Positions 1 through 7,485 of a DNA stretch of 24,973 nt are shown here, in pieces. The translations under genes and the position numbers were made by a program. The stretch's first letter is position 1; the number at the start of each line of letters is the position of its first letter. The DNA is from Gammaproteobacteria bacterium UBA3498 (GTDB lineage: Bacteria; Pseudomonadota; Gammaproteobacteria; Pseudomonadales; Pseudohongiellaceae): assembly GCA_002377605.1 (NCBI GenBank), contig DFQD01000206.1, forward strand, positions 3,839-28,811, given 5' to 3'. The notes under the pieces were generated by a model, which searched no databases, was not told where the DNA came from, and was given only the letters and a program-made list of their open reading frames with translations.

Positions 1-327
1 GCCGGAGCACAACTTTATTACGATCACGGCTGCCACGGTTGTCATGGTTATTCAGGATACGGACGTCAAGACCTTAACAACACCGGCAGCCCATGGTTAA
101 TGAACGTCGAAGTATTTCGAGCCTTCCTGCGTTCTCGATCGAATGAAGCTCCCATTTTACCGTCCACTTCAATGCCCAACTACCCACAGAATTCTCTGAG
201 TGATGAGATGGTGAGCGATATCTATGCGTACATCCGCTCCGTGCCAGACAACAGGCCAGAAACCGAAGACATCCCCACCCTCCGTAAAATTTTAGAAGCA
301 GCGGCTCAACGAGAATTCAAAAAATAA
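1..327 (+). CDS. c-type cytochrome, C-terminal part (5' end outside window)
   Basis: The reading frame is open from base 1 to a TAA at 325-327, so this is the last 108 residues of a longer protein; an internal ATG at 100 would lose the haem site and is not the real start. A haem c attachment motif CHGCH (CxxCH) lies at residues 11-15 of the visible part. A Met in TSMPNYP (about residue 58) is followed by LSDEMVSDIYAYIRSVP, the usual distal Met ligand and C-terminal helix of a class I cytochrome c domain. It is probably a periplasmic or membrane-tethered electron carrier, or the haem domain of a dehydrogenase. The partner enzyme cannot be told because the N-terminus and upstream genes are missing. 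Confidence 0.85.
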   Translation, partial: AGAQLYYDHGCHGCHGYSGYGRQDLNNTGSPWLMNVEVFRAFLRSRSNEAPILPSTSMPNYPQNSLSDEMVSDIYAYIRSVPDNRPETEDIPTLRKILEAAAQREFKK

Positions 328-548
328 GCAATTAATTCCATTGTTACCGAAAAGCTAACTTCGATATGTGTATAAGTTGGCAATCTAAAAATACGTGGAA
401 CCAGGACCAAGCTTTCTAGAGAAGAATTGCTAGATGGTATGATTCTGACTTCTAATGAAATGATTTAACTAGCACTAACGAAGCTAAAGCTTATAAGTGG
501 CCTAAATATTTTGCTAATGGCTGGTGCGGGTGCTGCTGATTTGTATAG

Positions 549-584
549 CAAAGAAAAAGGGAAACAGATTTCTCTGCTTCCCTT
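549..584 (-). terminator. Rho-independent terminator of the tRNA-Thr gene
   Basis: Read on the minus strand, a 12-bp stem (AAGGGAAGCAGA pairing with TCTGTTTCCCTT, one G-U pair) closes a GAAA loop and is followed by TTTCTTT. It begins 5 bases after the tRNA CCA end. The long stem, tetraloop and T-rich tail make this a convincing intrinsic terminator. Confidence 0.85.
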
Positions 585-589
585 GTGTA

Positions 590-667
590 TGGTGCCGCCA
601 CCAAGAGTCGAACTCGGGACCTGCTGATTACAAGTCAGCTGCTCTACCACGGCTGAGCTATAGCGGC
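590..667 (-). tRNA. tRNA-Thr (anticodon TGT)
   Basis: The reverse complement folds as a standard cloverleaf of 78 bases including an encoded CCA. The acceptor stem is GCCGCTA with TGGCGGC, the D stem GCTC/GAGC, the anticodon stem GCTGA/TCAGC with loop CTTGTAA (anticodon TGT, reading ACN Thr codons), and the T arm CCGAG-TTCGACT-CTTGG. The discriminator base is A. It stands alone, with a promoter upstream and a terminator directly downstream, so it is a single-tRNA transcription unit. No duplicate of its 3' end (an att-like repeat) was seen elsewhere in the window. Confidence 0.97.
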
Positions 668-1126
668 TACGTTTCAATCTTAGACCAAATCGAGGCGCGC
701 ATACTACAAAAAATTACAAGGTGGTTCAATAGCGCTAAGCGACGGCTTTTCTCTTGTCTCAGGTGATGCAACGGAAGAGCAGTCATAGTTCAATACAATT
801 GCAAGACGCGACACAAAGTACTTATACAAGAGGCATTGCAATTACTTGTACGTTTATCACAACAATTCCCAATTCGTTGTCGAGAGAGATTAAAGTATCA
901 AGACCTCCTTGCATGGAAAAATCTGGAACGACGTAACTCGCAAGATAAATCGAACAGCTCACAGCAAGCCAACTCTGGCATCGCTTGTTTAGCCAGTTTA
1001 ACTCTCCATACAACTAAGTGTCGCAATATGAAGACATGAACAACGGAAATGAAGAATACTAAGTTAAACCGTATTTTGCTAAAGTATTCACAGGGTTAGG
1101 TTTCGAAAAGAAATCAGACAAAACTG
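668..1126. other. gene-poor stretch, no recognisable gene
   Basis: Apart from the tRNA promoter at its left end I see nothing here that I can name. Short open frames exist on both strands (for example 754-936 and 836-1039 plus, 822-1013 minus), but they overlap each other, lack ribosome binding sites and give compositionally odd peptides with no motif. It may be decayed coding sequence next to the tRNA, or a long leader of the gene at 1127. Confidence 0.5.
694..729 (-). promoter_or_regulatory. promoter of tRNA-Thr with GC-rich discriminator
   Basis: On the minus strand, TTGAAC (724-729) is separated by 17 bases from TAGTAT (701-706), a fair sigma-70 match. The next bases are GCGCGCC, the GC-rich discriminator typical of stable-RNA promoters under stringent control (established for E. 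coli stable-RNA promoters; inferred here). The predicted start near 694 leaves about 26 bases of 5' leader before the mature tRNA. Confidence 0.6.
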
Positions 1127-1993
1127 GTGAATATTTCTCCGTCAATACAAGAATTTTTTCAAATGATGGCCCTGTGGGGTTGGATCTGGATTATTCCTAT
1201 TCTAGAAAGGCTTTTCCCTCTAAAAGGACAGAAATTCATCCGGCCTGGCATGATCAATGACCTGATTCATACCTACCATCGTGTCCATCTCTGGAGTTTT
1301 TTAAATGCTATCCTTATTGCCTGGCTCGCTGCCTATGCCCAGGAAAACGGAGGCCAGGGGCCATTTGGTAGAGGTGCATTAATTGACGCCCATTGGTCTA
1401 TTACTGCGTTATGCGTAATGTTGTTTGGACATGTCTCTTTCTATGTAGCACATTACGCCTGCCATAAAATTCCGCTGCTGTGGCAGTTTCATAAAGTTCA
1501 TCACAGTTCTCTTAAACTAGATTCATTTTCTACCAGCCGCTTCCATATTTTTGATAAAACATTGTTTGCCGCGCCTTACTTAATGCTCGTGACTTACTTC
1601 CAGCCAGACCCGGGAATTGTATTTCTCTTTGTTTCCTTGAATGATTTTTGGGGAAGATATGGCCACGGCAATATTAAGGACCCACACTGGATTGGATATT
1701 TCTTGAGTAATCCAAAATTCCACCGTTGGCATCATTCAAATCATCCGGAAGCTATCGATAAGAATTTTTCTGCTGAATTTAATTTTCTCGATTGGATTTT
1801 TGGCACAGCATATTATCCAAAAGGCAAAATACCGGCAGATTTTGGTTTCGAAGGCTACAGCAACAACATTATTATTCAGCATTATCAACCATTTATCGAT
1901 TGTTATAATATCTTTAAAAATGATGGCTGGATGGCGCTCCTGCGCAAACCCAAAAAAACTGAAACCGACGGTTTCGAAATAGTTCACGACTAG
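1127..1993 (+). CDS. fatty acid hydroxylase / sterol desaturase superfamily membrane protein
   Basis: This 288-residue integral membrane protein carries the histidine clusters that bind the di-iron centre of the sterol desaturase/fatty acid hydroxylase superfamily: HYACH at 109-113, HKVHH at 122-126, and HRWHH at 199-203. Hydrophobic segments lie around residues 12-28, 55-72, 92-108 and 148-171. Family members hydroxylate or desaturate lipid-like substrates (sterols, fatty acids, carotenoids, lipid A chains, alkylglycerols); the substrate here cannot be read from sequence. The start given is a GTG without a visible Shine-Dalgarno; the ATG at 1163 (residue 13) is an alternative that keeps all motifs. 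Its stop is 7 bases before pgi, so the two are probably co-transcribed. Confidence 0.85.
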   Translation: MNISPSIQEFFQMMALWGWIWIIPILERLFPLKGQKFIRPGMINDLIHTYHRVHLWSFLNAILIAWLAAYAQENGGQGPFGRGALIDAHWSITALCVMLFGHVSFYVAHYACHKIPLLWQFHKVHHSSLKLDSFSTSRFHIFDKTLFAAPYLMLVTYFQPDPGIVFLFVSLNDFWGRYGHGNIKDPHWIGYFLSNPKFHRWHHSNHPEAIDKNFSAEFNFLDWIFGTAYYPKGKIPADFGFEGYSNNIIIQHYQPFIDCYNIFKNDGWMALLRKPKKTETDGFEIVHD

Positions 1994-2000
1994 TCTCGAC

Positions 2001-3584
2001 ATGACCAATCCAACTGAATCTAATGCCTGGAATGATCTTTTGCACCTTTGTGCTGACTTTAAGCATGAAGATTTTCGTCTTGCTCAGTTATTTGAACATA
2101 ATGATCGCTTCTCAGAGTTTTCAATCAGCCATGAAAACTTGCTTTTGGATTATTCGAAGAATTTTGTAACTACTGAAACTATAGATACTCTCATTGGGCT
2201 TGCTCAGGAAATGGAACTAACTGACGCAATCAATGCAATGTTTGCGGGAGAGAAAATTAATACCACCGAGAATCGCGCTGCACTCCACTCAACCTGTCGA
2301 ATTCCAGAAGCAGAAAATTCGAATGCAGAAATTGTTAGTTGTCTACAACAAATGGATTCATTTGTTACCGCGATTCATTCCGGTGAACGGAATGGTTACT
2401 CAGGAAGTAAAATTACCGATATTGTAAATATTGGAATCGGTGGTTCTGATTTAGGTCCGGCTTTCGTTTGTGAAGCCCTTTCGAGTTTTTCTACAAACGA
2501 CACAAAGCCACATTTTGTTTCTAACGTTGACCCTGCAGATCTTGGCCAAGTCGTTGCAGGTTTAGACCCAACAACCACAATATTTATTATCGCATCCAAG
2601 TCATTTAATACCCTAGAAACTATCCAAAATGCCCATGCCGCAAAGAATTGGTTGATCTCTCAGTCAGGCTCCCCTGATTGTATAGGAGATCATTTCGTTG
2701 CAATAACAACGAATTCTGCTGCGGCATCAGAATTTGGCATACAAGAACAAAACCTCTTTCCCATGTGGGAATGGCTAGGCGGTCGTTATTCTTTATGGTC
2801 GGCGATTGGGCTGCCTATAGCTCTTTCCATTGGTATGAATAATTTTCGCCAGCTACTTGCCGGCGCCCATTCCATGGACAAGCATTTTCATTCCACAGAG
2901 CTCCGAAAGAATATTCCAGTAATAATGGGGCTGCTCACGGTTTGGTATACAGGTTTTTTCAATGCCCACAGTCATGCAGTTGTGCCATACAGTCAGAAGC
3001 TTCAGCAGTTCCCTGCTTATCTGCAACAACTGTATATGGAAAGCTTGGGTAAGAGTGTCAATAAAAATGATCAGCCAGTGACCAGCAACACAGGTGATGT
3101 ATTGTGGGGTGCTGCTGGTACGAATGCTCAACATTCTTTTTTCCAGCTATTGCATCAGGGCACAGCATTTATTCCCGTGGATTTTGTAGGTGTTATAAAA
3201 CCGACGAGTGACGGGAACGATGCTATGCGAAGGCAACAATACTTATTAGCGAATTGTTTAAGCCAAAGTCTGGCACTAATGCAGGGAAATAATGATTCCT
3301 CAGATCAACATAAAAAATTCCAGGGAAACAAACCAAGTAATACCCTTCTTATAGATAAACTCAATCCTTATAACCTTGGATCTCTTATCGCTCTTTATGA
3401 GCATAAAACTTATGTTCAAAGCGTAATTTGGAGCATCAATGCATTCGATCAATGGGGAGTTCAGTTAGGGAAAGTGCTTTCAGACGATATATTCAAAGCA
3501 TTGACGGAATCAAGCTCGGATAATGAATTCGATTCATCCACAGCTTCGCTAATTAAGCAAATTGGCGAATTTCTTAATTATTAA
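2001..3584 (+). CDS. pgi: glucose-6-phosphate isomerase
   Basis: Cytoplasmic enzyme interconverting glucose-6-phosphate and fructose-6-phosphate, linking glycolysis/gluconeogenesis with sugar-nucleotide synthesis. The 527 residues are near the usual length of bacterial Pgi (about 549 in E. coli). The sugar-phosphate binding SIS region contains NIGIGGSDLGP (143-153) and IIASKSFNTLET (196-207). The family signature WEWLGGRYSLWSAIG is at 256-270. Catalytic residues expected for the family are present: Glu347 (LYMESLGKS), His378 (GTNAQHSF) and Lys491 (GVQLGKVL). It sits 7 bases after the hydroxylase-like gene and 2 bases before a GNAT gene. Its product can supply fructose-6-phosphate to the mannose route encoded at 5893-8910. 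The ATG start has no strong Shine-Dalgarno. Confidence 0.98.
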   Translation: MTNPTESNAWNDLLHLCADFKHEDFRLAQLFEHNDRFSEFSISHENLLLDYSKNFVTTETIDTLIGLAQEMELTDAINAMFAGEKINTTENRAALHSTCRIPEAENSNAEIVSCLQQMDSFVTAIHSGERNGYSGSKITDIVNIGIGGSDLGPAFVCEALSSFSTNDTKPHFVSNVDPADLGQVVAGLDPTTTIFIIASKSFNTLETIQNAHAAKNWLISQSGSPDCIGDHFVAITTNSAAASEFGIQEQNLFPMWEWLGGRYSLWSAIGLPIALSIGMNNFRQLLAGAHSMDKHFHSTELRKNIPVIMGLLTVWYTGFFNAHSHAVVPYSQKLQQFPAYLQQLYMESLGKSVNKNDQPVTSNTGDVLWGAAGTNAQHSFFQLLHQGTAFIPVDFVGVIKPTSDGNDAMRRQQYLLANCLSQSLALMQGNNDSSDQHKKFQGNKPSNTLLIDKLNPYNLGSLIALYEHKTYVQSVIWSINAFDQWGVQLGKVLSDDIFKALTESSSDNEFDSSTASLIKQIGEFLNY

Positions 3585-3586
3585 CG

Positions 3587-4027
3587 ATGCCAGCGAATAC
3601 AGAATTCCGCGTTGGAACCATAAAAGATGGTGAGTGGATGTTTGATTTGTTCAAGCGAACTATGCAGCACCATGTCGAATCTGCCTGGGGCTGGGATGAA
3701 CAACTTCAAAAAGAAAGCTTCAAAACCTCACTTCCAATAAAACAGTTTCAACTTTTGTGCATTGATGGCGAAGCTGTAGGTGGCTACCACATTAGCTACA
3801 ATGAAGACCACTTGCTACTAAACATGATCCTGTTGGAACCCGATTATCAACGTCAAGGTTTAGGTGGCGAAATGTTGACAAGAATTAAGTCTCAGGCAAA
3901 GCAACTAAACAAAGCCGTTCAGCTAAGCGTATTAAAAACTAACCCTGCTGTAGATTTTCATTTAAAAGCAGGCTTTGAAGAAGTTAAATCTGACGAGCAC
4001 AGTATTAAAATGATCTGGGTAGCTTAG
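3587..4027 (+). CDS. GNAT family N-acetyltransferase
   Basis: A 146-residue protein with the acetyl-CoA binding motif A of the GNAT fold: LEPDYQRQGLGGEML at about residues 83-97 (Q-R-Q-G-L-G loop), followed by a typical motif B ending, NPAVDFHLKAGFEEV (119-133). The hydrophobic strand LLLNMILLEP before the loop is the expected beta-4. Members transfer an acetyl group from acetyl-CoA to an amine of a small molecule or protein; the acceptor is unknown. It begins 2 bases after the pgi stop, so translation may be coupled to pgi, although no functional link is evident. It is convergent with the next gene cluster. Confidence 0.85.
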   Translation: MPANTEFRVGTIKDGEWMFDLFKRTMQHHVESAWGWDEQLQKESFKTSLPIKQFQLLCIDGEAVGGYHISYNEDHLLLNMILLEPDYQRQGLGGEMLTRIKSQAKQLNKAVQLSVLKTNPAVDFHLKAGFEEVKSDEHSIKMIWVA

Positions 4028-4122
4028 CCTCTATAACAATATAGTTGCGGCACGAATTTTGTCATCAATTGCTGACAGTTGAAAAATAAAAAGGTTATGG
4101 AATTTTTACTCTCGATTCTCCC

Positions 4123-4527
4123 CTAAGAATCTTTTTTCTGGAAAAACATTCCCTCGCTACTAGGGCGAGTCAGTTTAAATCCAAATTTTTCATATAGCTC
4201 CGGAACATCTGCCATCAAATCAATATAGGAGCCAGGATAAGCAGTTTGGTCAATGTAATTCATTATAGCCTCCATTATTCGTAACCCGAGACCTTGTCTT
4301 TGGTGGGCGGGATGAACTGCAACATCGACTATTTCAAAATTGATAGCGCCGTCCCCCACGACCCTCCCCATGCCGATAGTCCTATTTTTGTGAACAACCC
4401 GGACCCCATACAAACTATTGGGCAATCCCTTTTCAACTGCCTCTCTGGGTCGAGGGGATAAGCCACTTACATCGCGTAATCGAATAAAGTCATCTACCGT
4501 TACTACTTCTTCTACTAGTTCATACAT
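4123..4527 (-). CDS. GNAT family N-acetyltransferase
   Basis: A 134-residue acetyltransferase of the GNAT superfamily, with the acetyl-CoA pyrophosphate loop VHPAHQRQGLGLRIM at 71-85 and the C-terminal VPELYEKFGFKLTRP (108-122). The layout (YGVRVV...IGMGRVVGDGA...FEIVDVAV) is that of small single-domain GNATs often annotated as YjcF-like; the acceptor is unknown. The open frame extends upstream to 4569, but I place the start at the ATG at 4527: it is preceded by AAGGA at a workable distance, aligns with the family N-terminus (MYELVEEV), and overlaps the stop of the upstream membrane protein gene in ATGTATGA, a translational-coupling arrangement. It is the last gene of the PhzF-membrane-GNAT cluster. 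Confidence 0.85.
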   Translation of the reverse strand: MYELVEEVVTVDDFIRLRDVSGLSPRPREAVEKGLPNSLYGVRVVHKNRTIGMGRVVGDGAINFEIVDVAVHPAHQRQGLGLRIMEAIMNYIDQTAYPGSYIDLMADVPELYEKFGFKLTRPSSEGMFFQKKDS

Positions 4528-4918
4528 CTTGTGTTTTTCCTTGAGCTTGTCTTTCCGCCACGTATGCACCTAATGATCCAGCAACTACTCTGCCGGTATG
4601 CGAAACTAGGAAGATAATTTCATATCCTCGGTCGCCACCTAGCAAAATACTCACATCGATTATAGCGACCAAAAGGCCTAGTAAAATGCCGTTTGGAATC
4701 CTGGATCTTGATAAGTTCTTAGTCAGCATATAAGCACCTAGAAAAGTAAAAACGAATCCAGCTATAGGTCCGGCCCAATACCCTAAGTCTGCCGCAAACG
4801 CTTGCGCTTGCTCAGGGTCGGATGGGCCGAATATTGCCACCATTATTGCCAAGACTAGAACGCTTATGATTTCTATCGCTAGCGCGGCAACAACCAGTTG
4901 TAGATATTTTATTTCCAT
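4520..4918 (-). CDS. small four-helix membrane protein, unknown function
   Basis: I do not recognise a family. The 132 residues contain four likely membrane helices (about 6-30, 46-65, 75-94 and 99-121) with short loops: a cytoplasmic-looking basic stretch KNLSRSRIP (67-75) and a C-terminal hydrophilic tail rich in Gln and Lys. Helix 4 contains charged or polar residues (His107, Arg110), which is unusual for a plain anchor and may be functional. It lies 22 bases downstream of the PhzF-like gene and overlaps the GNAT gene by 8 bases, so the three are very likely expressed together. It resembles in size and topology the many uncharacterised four-helix proteins of bacteria. Confidence 0.75.
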   Translation of the reverse strand: MEIKYLQLVVAALAIEIISVLVLAIMVAIFGPSDPEQAQAFAADLGYWAGPIAGFVFTFLGAYMLTKNLSRSRIPNGILLGLLVAIIDVSILLGGDRGYEIIFLVSHTGRVVAGSLGAYVAERQAQGKTQDV

Positions 4919-4940
4919 ATTTCGATTCTAACTTTTGGCT

Positions 4941-5726
4941 CTAAATATTTATCTCAATTGTGCCTTCGAGATACTTAATTGCTTTTCCTGATATCAAAAC
5001 CCTATCGCCCATTAATTCACAATGTACAATTCCTCCTCTAGGCGAAACTTGTTTTGCTATCATCTTTTTCTTTCCTAATCTCTCTGCCCAGTAAGGAATA
5101 AGATGTGTAAAAGAAGACCCAGTTACTGGATCTTCCAGAATCGCCACCTTCGGTGCAAAAAAGCGGGAAACAAAATCGTATTGATTCGACGGGGCGGAGG
5201 CTATTACACCTCTCCTGTCCAGACACTTTAAAGGCTCTGCTTTCGGATCAATGCTAATCAAGGTTTCTTCGTCTTCATAGACAGCTAAATAATCTTCGTT
5301 TGCTAAACAATCGCTAGGCTCAATTCCTAGGCCAGTAATAAGATTCTGTGGCGTCTCACAAATCGATGGCATTTGATTGGGAAAGTCTAGCGTGAGTAGA
5401 TCTCCATTTCTGGTAACAATAAGGGGACCGGACAAAGAATCAAAAACGATCTTGTCTTGGCAGTAATCAAATTCATTAAACAAAACAGCCGCGGACGCAA
5501 GCGTAGCGTGGCCACAAAGTTTTACTTCTGTCCCGGGTGTAAACCATCGAATTTCAAAACCGTCCGTTTTGGAGATGTAGTAGGCAGTTTCGGCAAGGTT
5601 ATTTTCCTCGGCAATTTTTTGGAGAATTTGGTCTGGGAGCCATTTATTCAAAGGCACCACTGCAGCCGGATTGCCTTCAAAGGGCTTTTCCGCAAATGCA
5701 TCAATCTGGTATAGCTTTAACTCCAC
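4941..5726 (-). CDS. PhzF-family isomerase-like protein
   Basis: The 261 residues match the PhzF/diaminopimelate-epimerase-like fold. Key elements: QIDAFAEKPFEGNPAAVVPL at 7-26, the family acid Glu46 in NNLAETAY, FTPGTEVKLCGHATLA at 62-77, and the second-half motif EDPVTGSS near 194-201. PhzF itself isomerises trans-2,3-dihydro-3-hydroxyanthranilate in phenazine synthesis, but no other phz gene is present. Most such homologues are stand-alone enzymes of unknown substrate, so a phenazine role should not be assumed. At 261 residues it is slightly short of the usual 280-300. The start is GTG (5724-5726), chosen because AAGGGAG lies about 10 bases upstream. It is the first gene of a three-gene cluster with a membrane protein and a GNAT. 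Confidence 0.9.
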   Translation of the reverse strand: MELKLYQIDAFAEKPFEGNPAAVVPLNKWLPDQILQKIAEENNLAETAYYISKTDGFEIRWFTPGTEVKLCGHATLASAAVLFNEFDYCQDKIVFDSLSGPLIVTRNGDLLTLDFPNQMPSICETPQNLITGLGIEPSDCLANEDYLAVYEDEETLISIDPKAEPLKCLDRRGVIASAPSNQYDFVSRFFAPKVAILEDPVTGSSFTHLIPYWAERLGKKKMIAKQVSPRGGIVHCELMGDRVLISGKAIKYLEGTIEINI

Positions 5727-5892
5727 AGAGTTAGCTCCCTTGCTTTAGGTTTTGCATTTAGTTAGAGACTTTTTACTCATTGATTTGAATAAATACATGG
5801 ACCGCTAAGAGCAAGGTTAGAACCCAAGCAAGAATGGATGGCTTAGGGAGAAGCAATGAATGCACTCTACACATAACAGATGTGAAAGGAAA

Positions 5893-7245
5893 TCAAGATC
5901 TAATTAGGTCTAAGAGTTCTTTTGTCTTTACTCGCATTAAAGGTTCGTTAGCTTTGGATTCGACGTTGAGTCTGACTAAAGGCTCTGTATTCGACATACG
6001 CAGGTTAAATCGCCAATCAGAATATGCAATAGAGAGCCCATCGATGTGATCGATGGACTCCGCTCCTTCAGAGTATTTTTCTTCAATTATTTCTAGTAAA
6101 GCAGCAGGATCATCGATAGTACTATTAATCTCTCCGCTGGCGGGAAATGCCTCCATTCTCTTATTTACTAGTTCGGACAGGCGTTTGTTTTGTTTCGTCA
6201 TTAGTTCCACTACTAACAACCAAGGCACCATCCCACTATCGCAGTAGGAAAAATCTCGAAAGTAATGATGAGCACTGATCTCTCCACCATAAATCGCATC
6301 TTCTTTTCGCATACACTCTTTGATAAATGCGTGACCTGTCTTACAACAGATCGGATCGCCGCCATTTTCATTGGCGATTTCTATTGTGTTCCAGGTCAGT
6401 CTTGGATCATGAATAACCTTTGCTCCTGGATGACTCGACAAAAAGGACTGGGCCAGCAACCCTACAATGTAGTACCCATCGATGAACCGGCCTACCTCGT
6501 CAAAGAAAAAGCAACGATCGAAGTCACCATCCCAAGCGATTCCAATATCGGCTTGATTCTCGACAATTGCTTTAACAGTTGACTCGCGATTTTCTTCGAG
6601 CAATGGATTTGGCACCCCATGAGGGAAGTTTCCGTCCGCCTCGTGATGTACTTTAAAAAAATCGAATGGCAAGTGACTTTCTACTAAATCGATAATCTGA
6701 CCCGCGGCACCATTTCCTGCATTACAAACAATTTTTAATGGCTGTAATCCCGCAACATCAATGTAACTCAATAAATGCTCGATGTACGAGGCTTTAACAT
6801 CCTTCGATGTTACATTGCCGATCGCAGTTGGTTCCGAAAATTGATTTTGTTCTGCCAGCAGTTGAATTTCCTTGAGCCCAGTATCTCCGCTTATTGGTTT
6901 TGAGTTTTCTCGCACGAATTTCATGCCGTTGTAGTCTTTAGGATTGTGACTAGCAGTTACGACAATCCCACCGTCGAATTCGAGATGGGAAGTGGCAAAA
7001 TAGATTTCCTCCGCACCACAAAGTCCAATGTTCACGACATCTACACTGGAATCAATTAGACCTTTTGTAAGAGCTGTGCACAATTCTTGGCTGGTCAGGC
7101 GAATGTCATAGCCGACAACGACTCGCTGCGGAGAAAGAAATTGGCCATAGGCACGACCGATTCGATAGGCGATGTTTTCGTTGAGCTGATCTGGAACTCT
7201 TCCCCTAACATCATAGGCCTTAAAGCAACTTAGTTCTTCGCTCAT
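5893..7245 (-). CDS. manB: phosphomannomutase (alpha-D-phosphohexomutase family)
   Basis: Converts mannose-6-phosphate to mannose-1-phosphate, the substrate of the ManC enzyme encoded just upstream. All four family motifs are visible in 450 residues: the phosphoserine loop TASHNP at 97-102 (Ser99), the Mg-binding loop DGDFD at 239-243, the sugar-specificity loop GGEISAHH at 320-327, and the phosphate-binding RMSNTEP at 416-422. The GGEIS-type loop and overall length favour the ManB/CpsG/AlgC group over phosphoglucosamine mutase; additional phosphoglucomutase activity, as in AlgC, is possible. It is 240 bases downstream of manC on the same strand. No clear Shine-Dalgarno precedes the ATG, but the N-terminus SCFKAYDVRGRVP is correctly placed for the family. 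Confidence 0.95.
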   Translation of the reverse strand: MSEELSCFKAYDVRGRVPDQLNENIAYRIGRAYGQFLSPQRVVVGYDIRLTSQELCTALTKGLIDSSVDVVNIGLCGAEEIYFATSHLEFDGGIVVTASHNPKDYNGMKFVRENSKPISGDTGLKEIQLLAEQNQFSEPTAIGNVTSKDVKASYIEHLLSYIDVAGLQPLKIVCNAGNGAAGQIIDLVESHLPFDFFKVHHEADGNFPHGVPNPLLEENRESTVKAIVENQADIGIAWDGDFDRCFFFDEVGRFIDGYYIVGLLAQSFLSSHPGAKVIHDPRLTWNTIEIANENGGDPICCKTGHAFIKECMRKEDAIYGGEISAHHYFRDFSYCDSGMVPWLLVVELMTKQNKRLSELVNKRMEAFPASGEINSTIDDPAALLEIIEEKYSEGAESIDHIDGLSIAYSDWRFNLRMSNTEPLVRLNVESKANEPLMRVKTKELLDLIRS

Positions 7246-7485
7246 TGATAATGAAGATTTCAGGTATGGTCGGTGGCTTGGATGAAACCGCAGATGCTAC
7301 CGCAGTCCATGCAATAGCTCTTAAGTTTATAGCTGACAAGATTGCCTACTTGCATGGATTCTTGCACCCATATTGAAACAGCGGCTTAGTCACTAAGGGC
7401 GATATTTCTTCGGACACGGCCCTGTTAGACAGGAAGAATTCTGAGCGATAAAGAGCTGCGGGGAGCAAGTATTTAGTAATCACAG

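Noticed and set aside
590..667. tRNA-Thr as an attachment site for an integrated element
   Set aside because: No repeat of the tRNA 3' end and no integrase gene was seen in the window.
754..1039. Overlapping short open frames on both strands right of the tRNA gene
   Set aside because: No ribosome site, mutually overlapping, no recognisable motif; treated as non-coding or decayed.
4060..4077. TGTCA...TGACA hairpin between the two convergent GNAT genes, considered as a bidirectional terminator
   Set aside because: 5-bp stem with an 8-base loop and no T tract on either side.
4941..5726. PhzF-like gene as part of a phenazine biosynthesis cluster
   Set aside because: No phzA, B, C, D, E or G homologue nearby; the trp genes in the window are ordinary tryptophan synthesis genes.
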